A DNA stretch of 64,000 nt, taken from assembly GCA_963677755.1 (NCBI GenBank), contig OY782506.1, forward strand, positions 1,240,001 through 1,304,000. Direction: 5' to 3'. Origin of the DNA: JAIOSF01 sp963677755 (GTDB lineage: Bacteria; Campylobacterota; Campylobacteria; Campylobacterales; Arcobacteraceae). Below are positions 1-8,497 of this stretch, piece by piece (position 1 is the first letter of the stretch; every line of letters begins with the position of its first letter). Under the pieces are notes generated by a model. It did not search any database and had not been told where the DNA came from. It worked only from the letters and a program-made list of their open reading frames with translations. The translations under genes were made by a program, and so were the position numbers.

Positions 1-483
1 ATTTTAGAAAAATATTTGATGCATTTCCAAGGTGCCCTTATTTTTGTGAGTCATGATAGGTATTTTGTGGATAAAATTGCAAAAAAATTGTATATTTTTA
101 AAGGTAATGGTCTTTTAGAAGAGAGTTATCAAAAATACAGTGAATATTTAGAAGATGAAAAAGATGCCAAATATGTACAAGAGATAGAAAAACAAAATGT
201 TCAAGTTAAAACCAAAGAGGTTGTAACGACAGAAGAACCTAAAGTGAATAATAAAACAAAACTTACTTATAATGACAAAAGAGACTATGAAATTTTACCA
301 ACTCAAATTGAAGAACTAGAACAAAAAATAAAAGAACTTAACGAGTGTATGATGGATTCTAATTGTTATGAACAAAAAGGACTTGTAGCTTTAAGTCAAG
401 AGCTTGATGAGACAAATAAACAATATGAAGAAAAAGTGGAAAGATATCTAGAACTTGAAGATTTAATAGAGAGTTTTAATTAA
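1..483 (+). CDS. ABC-F family ATPase, C-terminal part (5' end outside window)
   Basis: The reading frame is open from base 1, so the gene starts upstream of the window; about 160 C-terminal residues are visible. They begin inside the second nucleotide-binding domain, with the H-loop SHDRYFVD followed by the usual end of an ABC-F ATPase domain. A charged linker and a C-terminal coiled coil rich in Glu and Lys follow, as in Uup-type members. ABC-F proteins are soluble ATPases acting on ribosomes or, for Uup, also linked to branched DNA structures. Without the N-terminal half I cannot assign a subgroup with certainty; the coiled coil favours Uup. Confidence 0.85.
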   Translation: MLEKYLMHFQGALIFVSHDRYFVDKIAKKLYIFKGNGLLEESYQKYSEYLEDEKDAKYVQEIEKQNVQVKTKEVVTTEEPKVNNKTKLTYNDKRDYEILPTQIEELEQKIKELNECMMDSNCYEQKGLVALSQELDETNKQYEEKVERYLELEDLIESFN

Positions 484-495
484 AGCTTTTTTAGG

Positions 496-501
496 TAAAA
501 T
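496..501 (+). promoter_or_regulatory. putative -10 box (TAAAAT) before the Fe-S oxidoreductase gene
   Basis: TTAGGTAAAATT lies 29 nt before the TTG start at 530. The same TAGGTAAAAT string occurs before the LOG gene (30562-30571) and, on the minus strand, before carB, which supports it as an extended -10 promoter element. Confidence 0.45.
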
Positions 502-529
502 TCATTTTTAATAACCAAAGGATTTTTAA

Positions 530-1816
530 TTGGTAAATAATAAATTCAACTATACAGATATTAGTGATGATTGTATCAAATGTGGTAAATGTAAAACTGT
601 ATGTACTATCTTTAATGTAAATCAAGATGAAACAACCTCTCCAAGAGGGTTTATAGATTTACTTGGTGCTTATAAACGTGATGAATTAGAATTAGATAAA
701 ACTGCAAAAGATATTTTTGAAAGTTGTTTTTTATGTACGAACTGCGTTGAAGTATGTCCAAATGATTTACCTACAGATATGATTATAGAGCAAGTTAGAT
801 CAGATATAGCTAAAAAATATGGTATTACTTGGTATAAAAGAGCTTTTTTCTTCCTTCTACGACACCGTAAAATCATGGATTTAATGGCAAAGATGGGATG
901 GGTATTTCAAACTTGTGGTCTTAAAATAGATGCACAAAAACAAAGTGGAAAACTAAGATTAAACCTCCCAATTGAGATGATAAAAGATAGAACACTACCT
1001 TTTGCAGATAAAAAATCATTTCTAAATGCGAATCCTGAAAACATTATCAATCACAAAGAAAAAAAAGAGTTCAAAAAAGTAGCTATTTTTATTGGATGTA
1101 TGGGAAATTATGCCTATACAAATATAGGAAAAAGCTTACTTAAAATTTTAGAAAAACTTGAAATCGATGCTTTTATCCCTAAAAAACAACTTTGTTGTGG
1201 AGCACCTGCTTATTTTACAGGAGATTTTGATACTGTTGATTATCTTATAAAAAAGAATATTGAGTATTTTGAAACTTTTATTGATGATGTTGATGCTATT
1301 ATTATCCCAGAAGCTACTTGTAGTGCTATGATAAATACTGATTGGGCACATTTTTTACATGATCAACCAGAGTGGAAAGAAAGAGCCATAAAACTTGCAC
1401 CAAAAGTTATTATGGCAACAAAATGGCTGGAAAACAATACCAAGCTTGTAGAACTTCTTAAAACAAATGGTAAGTCTATGCAAGAGATTGTAACATATCA
1501 TGATCCCTGTCATGCAAAAAAAATGCAAAATGTATTTAAAGAACCTAGAAATTTAATAGAACAAAACTATAAAATTGATGAGATGAGTGACCCCAATGAG
1601 TGTTGTGGATTTGGTGGAGTTACTATGCAAAGTGAAAAATACCACATTGCAAAAGCAGTTGGTGTTAAAAAAGCAGCCATGATAAATAAAACAAAAGCAA
1701 ATATAGTAAGTGCTGAGTGTAGCGCCTGTCGTATGCAAATTACAGATAGCTTAGGAAGAACAGAAACAGATGTTGTCTTTAAAAATCCAATTGAACTCAT
1801 AGCAGACGCCCTGTAA
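530..1816 (+). CDS. (Fe-S)-binding oxidoreductase subunit, GlcF/LutA/GlpC-like
   Basis: A 428-residue protein with two ferredoxin-type clusters near the N-terminus (Cys15-18-21-25 and Cys66-69-72-76) and two CCG domains typical of heterodisulfide reductase/GlcF-type subunits (CCGAPAYF in the middle, ECCGFGG near the end). This architecture passes electrons from a flavoprotein dehydrogenase, such as glycolate, lactate or glycerol-3-phosphate dehydrogenase, toward quinones. No flavoprotein partner is adjacent here, so the substrate is unknown. TTG is chosen as start because AAAGGA lies 7 nt upstream and no ATG precedes the first cluster. lgt follows after 1 nt, so the two are probably cotranscribed. 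Confidence 0.85.
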   Translation: MVNNKFNYTDISDDCIKCGKCKTVCTIFNVNQDETTSPRGFIDLLGAYKRDELELDKTAKDIFESCFLCTNCVEVCPNDLPTDMIIEQVRSDIAKKYGITWYKRAFFFLLRHRKIMDLMAKMGWVFQTCGLKIDAQKQSGKLRLNLPIEMIKDRTLPFADKKSFLNANPENIINHKEKKEFKKVAIFIGCMGNYAYTNIGKSLLKILEKLEIDAFIPKKQLCCGAPAYFTGDFDTVDYLIKKNIEYFETFIDDVDAIIIPEATCSAMINTDWAHFLHDQPEWKERAIKLAPKVIMATKWLENNTKLVELLKTNGKSMQEIVTYHDPCHAKKMQNVFKEPRNLIEQNYKIDEMSDPNECCGFGGVTMQSEKYHIAKAVGVKKAAMINKTKANIVSAECSACRMQITDSLGRTETDVVFKNPIELIADAL

Positions 1817-1817
1817 T

Positions 1818-2645
1818 ATGGAATACTGGAACCATATATATAGCCATTTTAATCCTGTAGCATTTAATCTATTTGGACTAAGTGTACATTGGTATGGAAT
1901 TATGTATGCTTTAGCATTGCTAACTGCCATTTATGCAGCTCATTGGATTATAAAAAAAGATAATTTAGATATATCAAAAGATACTCTTGATAGCTATATT
2001 TGGTGGGTAGAACTTGGTGTTATTTTAGGTGCTAGAATTGGTTATATTATTTTTTATGACCCAAATACAACTTATTATTTAACTCATCCTTGGCAAATAT
2101 TTAACCCTTTTGGAAATGATGGTAGTTTCATTGGAATTTCAGGTATGAGTTATCATGGTGCAGTTATTGGTTTTATTACTGCTTCTTATCTTTTTTGTAA
2201 AAAATATAAAATATCATTTTTATTTATAACAGATATTGCTGTTATTGCTATCTCTTTGGGATATATATTTGGACGAATTGGAAATTTCTTAAATAAAGAA
2301 CTTATAGGAAGAGTTACTGATGTTCCTTGGGGAATATATGTTGATGGTATATTAAGACACCCCTCAGCATTGTATGAAGCCTTTTTAGAAGGGTTTGTAA
2401 TCTTTACTGTGCTTTTTTTAGTAAGAACAAAAAAACAATTTAATGGTCAAATTGCTGTACTTTATCTTATTTTATATTCTATTATGAGAATTATTTCTGA
2501 ACTTTTTAGGCAACCAGATGTTCAGTTGGGATTTTTATGGGGGACAGATTGGCTTACAATGGGGATATTAATATCTTTTAGTTTTTCTATACTTTGTATA
2601 GCTTTTTACTATTTTTTAATAAAAAAGAACTGTAAAACTATTTAA
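1818..2645 (+). CDS. lgt: prolipoprotein diacylglyceryl transferase
   Basis: Lgt transfers a diacylglyceryl group from phosphatidylglycerol to the lipobox cysteine of prolipoproteins, the first step of lipoprotein maturation in the inner membrane. The 275-residue protein has about seven hydrophobic segments, the N-terminal VHWYGIMYALA region, the SYHGAVIG segment, and the Lgt signature GRIGNFLNKELIGR. Length is normal for the family. The ATG sits 1 nt after the stop of the Fe-S protein. The 3' end overlaps the convergent small zinc-finger gene by 8 nt. Confidence 0.97.
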   Translation: MEYWNHIYSHFNPVAFNLFGLSVHWYGIMYALALLTAIYAAHWIIKKDNLDISKDTLDSYIWWVELGVILGARIGYIIFYDPNTTYYLTHPWQIFNPFGNDGSFIGISGMSYHGAVIGFITASYLFCKKYKISFLFITDIAVIAISLGYIFGRIGNFLNKELIGRVTDVPWGIYVDGILRHPSALYEAFLEGFVIFTVLFLVRTKKQFNGQIAVLYLILYSIMRIISELFRQPDVQLGFLWGTDWLTMGILISFSFSILCIAFYYFLIKKNCKTI

Positions 2646-2907
2646 GATCTGGGTCATCCACATAACCCATTCTTAAAGCTTCATCTTCAATCTTATTTTT
2701 CAATAAATCAAGTCTCCAGTTATGTCTTGAAGCAAACTCTTCTATCTCTTTTTCTCTCTCTTCTTTACTGCAAAATACATAAATTCTTTTTAAAAATAAT
2801 TTAGGTATTTGGATAGCTATAAGTTGAAAATAATTTTCCTTACAACTTCTTGAACAAAACGCTTTGCTCATAGCTATTTTTTTTTTGCAAAAAGGGCAAT
2901 GTGACAT
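2638..2907 (-). CDS. small zinc-finger protein, unknown function
   Basis: An 89-residue protein with an N-terminal Cys4 cluster (Cys4, Cys7, Cys18, Cys22; C-X2-C-X10-C-X3-C), including an FCSRSC motif like those of small zinc-ribbon proteins such as YacG. The rest is charged and predicted helical. YacG proteins are shorter and inhibit gyrase; this one is longer and I do not claim that function. It lies 18 nt after another small gene on the same strand, and its stop overlaps the end of lgt on the other strand by 8 nt. Confidence 0.7.
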   Translation of the reverse strand: MSHCPFCKKKIAMSKAFCSRSCKENYFQLIAIQIPKLFLKRIYVFCSKEEREKEIEEFASRHNWRLDLLKNKIEDEALRMGYVDDPDLK

Positions 2908-2925
2908 ATCTCTAATTCCTTCTAT

Positions 2926-3120
2926 CTATTTTTTCACTGGTAATAATTTATAATATTCTGCATTTGTTACATCTTGCATATATTTTGGATCAGTTTCATG
3001 TAAAGCTATTATTTGAATCTCTTGTTCGTAAAGTAACCAACCTCGTGTTTCATGATCTTCTAAAACACCTAAAGAAAACATCTCTACTAATTCGTCTTTA
3101 GATACTATTTGTTCTTCCAT
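2926..3120 (-). CDS. small hypothetical protein
   Basis: A 64-residue acidic protein with no transmembrane segment or recognisable motif. It lies 21 nt downstream of the response regulator gene and 18 nt upstream of the zinc-finger gene, all on the minus strand, so the three probably form one operon. The coding potential is supported by tight spacing and a proper ATG; the function is unknown. Confidence 0.6.
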   Translation of the reverse strand: MEEQIVSKDELVEMFSLGVLEDHETRGWLLYEQEIQIIALHETDPKYMQDVTNAEYYKLLPVKK

Positions 3121-3141
3121 TATATTTTTTCCAATTACTAT

Positions 3142-3810
3142 TTATTTTGGTGTATCTATTTGATACCCATTTGATGAAACATTTTTGATAATACCATAAT
3201 ATGTTTTATTTCTAATTTTATTAATAATATTTCGCATTGTAAAGATACTCATTTTTTTATCTTTCCAAACTTTTTCTTTAATCTCATCATAACTTGTTAC
3301 TCTTGCATGATTTTTTAATAATAGACGCAATACCTGAAATTCAAATTTTGTAAAAGATATCTCTCCTGATTTATCATAAAATCTTTCTCTATATGAATCA
3401 TAATACACATCTTGATCCAATGTAATTTTATCAACTCTTTTTGATTGGTTTAATGCCATTGTAACAGAAAGCTTTAAATCAGTAAAAGCACAAGTAGGAG
3501 ATAATATTGAATATGCACCTGCATTAATACATTTAATAATATTGCTTTCAGAGGAATCTTCTAGTATTACTATTGTTGCTAAAGATGGTTTGGATATTTT
3601 TGATTCATTCATAATATCCAATGAGGTCTCAAAATCAAAATCCACTAACAATACATCATACAAAATATCAGATATATCTTCATGAATATCATCAACAAAT
3701 ATTAAATTTTTTACTTCGCTCAAATTAGTATTAATATCTGATTTAAGTTTAGAATTATTAGTAATGCATAAAATGTTCATATTACTTAATTTACGCAATT
3801 TTTTTATCAT
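3142..3810 (-). CDS. atypical OmpR/PhoB-type response regulator
   Basis: A 222-residue protein with a receiver-like N-terminal half (residues 11-125) and a winged-helix DNA-binding C-terminal half (SFTKFEFQVLRLLL through NVSSNGYQID). The receiver keeps an Asp at the phosphorylation position (Asp57 in LLVDFDF). It lacks the acidic pair at the end of the first strand (ITNNS instead of a DD motif) and the conserved Lys before the last helix (LSPTC instead of a KP motif). Phosphorylation-independent control is therefore likely. No kinase is adjacent. GAGG lies 5 nt before the chosen ATG and a TATAAT box 30 nt upstream. Confidence 0.85.
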   Translation of the reverse strand: MIKKLRKLSNMNILCITNNSKLKSDINTNLSEVKNLIFVDDIHEDISDILYDVLLVDFDFETSLDIMNESKISKPSLATIVILEDSSESNIIKCINAGAYSILSPTCAFTDLKLSVTMALNQSKRVDKITLDQDVYYDSYRERFYDKSGEISFTKFEFQVLRLLLKNHARVTSYDEIKEKVWKDKKMSIFTMRNIINKIRNKTYYGIIKNVSSNGYQIDTPK

Positions 3811-3839
3811 ATTAACCTCACCAAAGTTATTTTTTTGTT

Positions 3840-3845
3840 ATTATA
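3840..3845 (-). promoter_or_regulatory. -10 box (TATAAT) of the atypical response regulator gene
   Basis: On the minus strand TATAAT lies 29 nt before the ATG at 3810, preceded by TTGA and a T-rich stretch, in the short gap after polA. Confidence 0.5.
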
Positions 3846-3847
3846 TC

Positions 3848-3889
3848 AAAAAAAATTATTTTTGTCAAAGGGGTGTAAAATCACTCCTT
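3848..3889 (-). terminator. possible terminator after polA
   Basis: Reading the minus strand, AAGGAGTG and CACCCCTT can pair with one mismatch around a 6-nt loop at the polA stop codon, followed after a short gap by a run of eight T. The stem is imperfect, so this is tentative. Confidence 0.35.
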
Positions 3890-6617
3890 ATTTCAATTCT
3901 GACCAATTATTTCCTACTGAAATACTAACTTTTAAAGGCACTTCAAGTTCATAAATATTTTCCATAATATAAGTTATTTTATCGTTAATACTATCTAACT
4001 GTTCCTCTTTAACTTCAAAAATCAATTCATCATGAATTTGTAGTAACATTCTTAAATCTTCACTATTTTTATATTTCATATCTATTTTTATCATAGCAAG
4101 TTTAATTAAATCTGCAGCACTTCCTTGAAACACGGTATTCACTGACTCTCTTTGATAGGTAGCTTTCATCATCCCATTTGCATTTTCAAAGTCAAATCGT
4201 CTTTTTCTTCCAAGTAATGTTTTTACATAACCATTTTGCATAGCATTGTCTTGAATGGTTTGTAGAAAATCTTTCACTGTTGAGAAACTTTCAAAATAAC
4301 TATCAATATAAGTCTTAGCTTCCTTTGCAGGAATACCAAGCTGTTCTCCTAATTTTCTACTACCCATACCATACAATAATCCAAAATTAATTGATTTAGC
4401 AATATTTCTTTTCTCTTTTGCTTTCTCTTCCCCAAAAATTTTCACAGCTGTTTGCAAATGAATATCTAAGTTATTATTAAAAGCTTCAAGAAGTGCTGGG
4501 TCTTTTGAGTAATGTGCCAAAAGTCTTAACTCAATTTGAGAATAGTCAATACCAACAAGTTTATATCCTGATCTTGGAATAAAACCTTGTCGTATTTGTC
4601 TTCCTGCTTCTGTTCGTACTGGAATATTTTGTAAATTTGGATTTTTACTACTTAATCTTCCTGTTGCTGTTCCTGTTTGTAAAAAAGATGTATAGATAAT
4701 ATTATCTTCATTTTTAAGTCCTAATTCCAAAAGTGGTTCAATATAAGTTGAGTGTAATTTAAAAGCTTCTCTATATTCTAAAAGCTTTGGAATAACATCA
4801 TGATCACCTTTTAACTTCACCAATACAGCTTCATTTGTACTATATCCAGTTGCAGTTTTTTTAGGAGGTGTGAGTTTCAAAATCTCAAAAAGAACTATAC
4901 TTAATTGTTTTGGAGAGTTTATATTAAATGTTTCACCACTTAGATTATATATTTCATTTGTCAATTCATTTAAATGTTCTTTGCTTTTAGCTTGTAAACT
5001 TTTAAAAAACTCTACATCAACTTTAATACCTAAATTTTCCATATTATTAAGTACACTAATAAATGGAAACTCTATAGTTTTTCCTATTTTATAAAGATAT
5101 TCTTCATCATTTAGTTTAAAAAGCTCTTGAAGTTTATAATACAGTTTTAAAGTAATAAAAGCATCTTCAGCAGCATATTTACAGGCTTCTTGTATATTTA
5201 CATTTGAAAAGTTTTCACCTTTTTTAACTACCTCTTTAAAAGCAATTGTTTTATATCCATTTAAAAGTCTCTGTGCTAATTTATCCATCCCTACAGGTTT
5301 ATCACTATCAAGTAACCAAGCCATAATCATGGTATCTGCTTCAAGTTTTAATTCAATATCAAAATTATTTTTTATAACTTGTTTATCATATTTATAGTTT
5401 TGTAAAACTAACTTGTATTTATTTAGTAACTCAATAACTTTTTTAGCATCTTCTAGTGAAACTTGTTCTTCAACCCCCAAATAAAAGTGTCCAATTGGTA
5501 CATAATACGCTTTTGTAGATTCATAACAAAAAGAAAAACCTACGATATTTGCTTCTTTCGTATCTATTGCTGTTGTTTCTGTATCAAATGCCACAAGAGA
5601 ATTAGCTGGTATATTTTGGATAACTTCAAATAATGTTTTTGCATCATTCAGTAAAATATACTCACAACTTAAAACCTCTTCTTTATGTTCTTCTATTTTA
5701 GTTGTATCATATCCTTTAGGTATAGTTGTTTTATAGTTTAACCCATCTTTATGAACTTTATCTATAATTCTATTCATATCATAGTCCATAAGTGTATCAG
5801 CTATTTTTAATATAGGATTCTCTTTTGGTAATTCAATTTTTTCTAAATCCCCAAAGCTATCTAAACAATGTGCATCATCATGTAAAGTAACAAGTTGTTT
5901 GCTAATATATGCCATCTCTTTATTTTCATTTAATAATTTTTGCCATCTTGGTTTCTCTATATTGTCTATATTTGCATAAATATTATCTAAGTCATTGTAT
6001 TGTTGAATTAATGCTTCTGCTGTTTTTGCCCCTACTCCTTTAACTCCAGGAACATTATCAGCACTATCTCCTAATAAAGATTGATAATCTATAAACTGAT
6101 TTGGATATACACCATATTTAGCAAAACAATCTTCGCTACTTATTATTTTCTTTTTCATAGGATCAAACATAAAAATACCATCACCAATGAGTTGATATAA
6201 ATCTTTATCATGGCTCACAATTCTTACATTAAGCCCCAAGTCTCTCCCATCAGTTGCAAGTGAGGCTATAATATCATCTGCTTCATACCCTACTTTTGAA
6301 GCTGTTGTAAATCCCATCTTCTCTATAAAGTCAATTGCTACTGGCAATTGTGCTTTTAAGTCTTCAGGTGCTTCTGGACGATGTGATTTATATTCATTAT
6401 AAATATCTTTTCTAAAAGTATCTCCTTTACTATCAAGAGCAAATATAAGATAGTCCGTTTGAAAATCTTTCCCTATCCCTGCTATAAAATTTGTAAATCC
6501 TGTAAGCATACCTGTAGGAAAACCTGTTTTTGATTTTAATGGTGGTAGTGCAAAATAGCTTCTAAAAAGAAACCCAAAGGTATCTATTATTGTTAATGTT
6601 TTTTTATTTGTATCCAT
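3888..6617 (-). CDS. polA: DNA polymerase I
   Basis: A 909-residue full-length enzyme for Okazaki-fragment processing and repair synthesis. It has the N-terminal 5'-3' exonuclease (about 1-290, with YEADDIIAS and SADNVPGVKGVGAKTA), a central 3'-5' proofreading exonuclease (DTET near residue 345, with both acidic metal ligands kept), and the family A polymerase domain. Motif A DYSQIELRLLAHYS is near residue 690, the O-helix has KRNIAKSINFGLLYG, and motif C QIHDEL is near 860. It starts 9 nt after the secretin gene and appears to be the last gene of the carB run. Confidence 0.98.
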   Translation of the reverse strand: MDTNKKTLTIIDTFGFLFRSYFALPPLKSKTGFPTGMLTGFTNFIAGIGKDFQTDYLIFALDSKGDTFRKDIYNEYKSHRPEAPEDLKAQLPVAIDFIEKMGFTTASKVGYEADDIIASLATDGRDLGLNVRIVSHDKDLYQLIGDGIFMFDPMKKKIISSEDCFAKYGVYPNQFIDYQSLLGDSADNVPGVKGVGAKTAEALIQQYNDLDNIYANIDNIEKPRWQKLLNENKEMAYISKQLVTLHDDAHCLDSFGDLEKIELPKENPILKIADTLMDYDMNRIIDKVHKDGLNYKTTIPKGYDTTKIEEHKEEVLSCEYILLNDAKTLFEVIQNIPANSLVAFDTETTAIDTKEANIVGFSFCYESTKAYYVPIGHFYLGVEEQVSLEDAKKVIELLNKYKLVLQNYKYDKQVIKNNFDIELKLEADTMIMAWLLDSDKPVGMDKLAQRLLNGYKTIAFKEVVKKGENFSNVNIQEACKYAAEDAFITLKLYYKLQELFKLNDEEYLYKIGKTIEFPFISVLNNMENLGIKVDVEFFKSLQAKSKEHLNELTNEIYNLSGETFNINSPKQLSIVLFEILKLTPPKKTATGYSTNEAVLVKLKGDHDVIPKLLEYREAFKLHSTYIEPLLELGLKNEDNIIYTSFLQTGTATGRLSSKNPNLQNIPVRTEAGRQIRQGFIPRSGYKLVGIDYSQIELRLLAHYSKDPALLEAFNNNLDIHLQTAVKIFGEEKAKEKRNIAKSINFGLLYGMGSRKLGEQLGIPAKEAKTYIDSYFESFSTVKDFLQTIQDNAMQNGYVKTLLGRKRRFDFENANGMMKATYQRESVNTVFQGSAADLIKLAMIKIDMKYKNSEDLRMLLQIHDELIFEVKEEQLDSINDKITYIMENIYELEVPLKVSISVGNNWSELK

Positions 6618-6626
6618 ATTCTCTCT

Positions 6627-8048
6627 TTATTTATATAATATATCTTCTGTTTTATTATAATGAAATTGTTCACTATTTTCTATTTCTAATTTATTCTTAC
6701 TTAGTTTCTTTTCTAATTCTTTAATATAGTTATTTTCTATATTTTTTAATTGTGCTAATTGTTGTGTAATATATGTTAAGTCTTTTGATTTTGGAACAAT
6801 ATAAGGTGTTACTATTATTACTAAATTTATTTTATCTTCATAATCATAATCACTTTTAAATAAATTGCCCAAAAGTGGAATATCTCCTAAAAGTGGGATT
6901 TTATACTCATTTGTTTCCATTTTATTTTTTATCAAACCACCAATGATAACATTTTCTCCATTATTTACAATAGCTGTAGTTATCACCTCTTTTTTATTTG
7001 TATCAGGTATGGAATTTGTTGTCCCTAACTTAATATCTTCAATAATAGTTTTTATATCTAAAGTTACTTTATTATTTGTAGATAATCTGGGTTTAATAGT
7101 CAATCGTAATCCAATATCTTCTCTTTCATAATTTGTTGTAGTTGTAGTTCCCACAGTTGTACCAGTTGGTATTGATCTCGTTTCTCCTACATATATTGAA
7201 CTTTCTTGATTATTGACACATAAAATAGATGGTTCACTAACCACTTCTAAAGCTTTATTTTCTTTGAGAAGATTTATAGTTGCACCTAAAGCTATTGAAC
7301 TTTTCAGTATTGCAGGACTATATCCATAACTACTTAATTGTGTTAAACTCAAAGGTGATACTTCTCCTAAAGAATTTAATGAGGAATTAAAAGTATTTAA
7401 AGAAGAACCAGTAGAATAAAAACCATTTAAGCCATATTCTAATCCAATATTTTGTGTTTTTGTTTCACTTATCTCTATAATTTTAGCTTCTACATACACT
7501 TGTTGCTGTTGAGTGTCTAACTGTTCAATAATATTAGAAATTGTATCAATATCTTGTTGTAACCCATAAATTATTATTCTATTATTTTGTTCATCTAAAG
7601 AGATGTATGGATTGTGCACATTTTTTTGATTTATTAGAATATCTTTTACAATTTGAGCCACCACCTTTGAATCAATATTTTTTATAGGAATCACTGATAC
7701 AATAGGAGTATTAAGAGGTTTTTTCTTATTATATTTTACTAAATTTTCATCTTTAACAACTAAAAACATATCTCTTTTATTTACAAGAGAAAATCCTTTT
7801 GATTGTAAATCATATTTTAATATATCTAAAATATTTTTTTTATTAATACTTCGATTTGAGATAAAATTTACCTTTCCTTCTACTTTAGAGGTAATAAGTA
7901 TATCTTTTTGTATTATTTTTGAAGTTATTTTAATAAGACTTTCAGTATCTAAATTTTTAAAATTTATCTTAATCTCTTGACCTGCTAATAAATTTAATTG
8001 AAAACATATTACACTAATAATAACAACACAATATTGTAAAGATTTCAT
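6627..8048 (-). CDS. secretin of a type II secretion / competence-type system (GspD/PilQ family)
   Basis: A 473-residue protein with an N-terminal signal peptide (about 1-23), N-domains from about residue 25, and a C-terminal secretin domain with VVSEPSILCVNNQ, the VGETRSIPTGT segment and the PLLGDIPLLGNLFKS signature. Secretins form outer-membrane rings for pseudopilus, pilus or competence machines. The ATG overlaps the stop of the YrdC-like gene as ATGA, and polA follows after 9 nt. No other pilus gene is adjacent; a pseudopilin lies at 52173 and comEC at 44985, so the machine's genes are dispersed. In related Campylobacterota such secretins serve DNA uptake; here that is inference. Confidence 0.9.
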   Translation of the reverse strand: MKSLQYCVVIISVICFQLNLLAGQEIKINFKNLDTESLIKITSKIIQKDILITSKVEGKVNFISNRSINKKNILDILKYDLQSKGFSLVNKRDMFLVVKDENLVKYNKKKPLNTPIVSVIPIKNIDSKVVAQIVKDILINQKNVHNPYISLDEQNNRIIIYGLQQDIDTISNIIEQLDTQQQQVYVEAKIIEISETKTQNIGLEYGLNGFYSTGSSLNTFNSSLNSLGEVSPLSLTQLSSYGYSPAILKSSIALGATINLLKENKALEVVSEPSILCVNNQESSIYVGETRSIPTGTTVGTTTTTNYEREDIGLRLTIKPRLSTNNKVTLDIKTIIEDIKLGTTNSIPDTNKKEVITTAIVNNGENVIIGGLIKNKMETNEYKIPLLGDIPLLGNLFKSDYDYEDKINLVIIVTPYIVPKSKDLTYITQQLAQLKNIENNYIKELEKKLSKNKLEIENSEQFHYNKTEDILYK

Positions 8049-8485
8049 CTAATGAGTTTCTTTTTTAGTTTTGAAAGCTTATAAATAGAAGAGGGAGTCG
8101 TTTCTTTGAACTTTTTAGCATAAACAACAACATCAGCATTTTGAATAGCATATTCTTCATCAAAACTATCTTGTGTAATATTTGCAGATGTTGAATAAAG
8201 GGAATGGAATTTTTTTAAAAAAAAGTGATGTTCTGAACTTGTATCAACTACTCTAAAAGCTTCTTTATTTGAGTAAATAAAAGTAGTTTTTTTAGCATTT
8301 CTCACAACTTTTCTAAAATTTTTCGGAACACGAACATTTTGTTTTAAAGTTTCAAAACTATCTACAACTTTAAGAGTTTTTTTACTTAAATCTCTTTTTT
8401 TAATTGTAGATAATTTTTTATTATCTGAGGATAAAAACCCCACAGTGGTATCAGTTTGAGTTAAATATACTAAACTGCTATCCAC
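8045..8485 (-). CDS. short YrdC/Sua5-like protein
   Basis: A 146-residue protein resembling the start of YrdC-domain proteins (LVYLTQTDTTVGFLSSD, compare the PTDT-YGL element of Sua5). Full-length Sua5/YrdC proteins, which make threonylcarbamoyl-AMP for tRNA t6A, are usually 180-350 residues. This one lacks much of the later conserved region and has a Lys-rich tail, so catalytic activity is uncertain. It lies 12 nt after carB and overlaps the secretin start by 4 nt. Confidence 0.65.
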   Translation of the reverse strand: MDSSLVYLTQTDTTVGFLSSDNKKLSTIKKRDLSKKTLKVVDSFETLKQNVRVPKNFRKVVRNAKKTTFIYSNKEAFRVVDTSSEHHFFLKKFHSLYSTSANITQDSFDEEYAIQNADVVVYAKKFKETTPSSIYKLSKLKKKLIR

Positions 8486-8497
8486 TGTTCAATCCAC

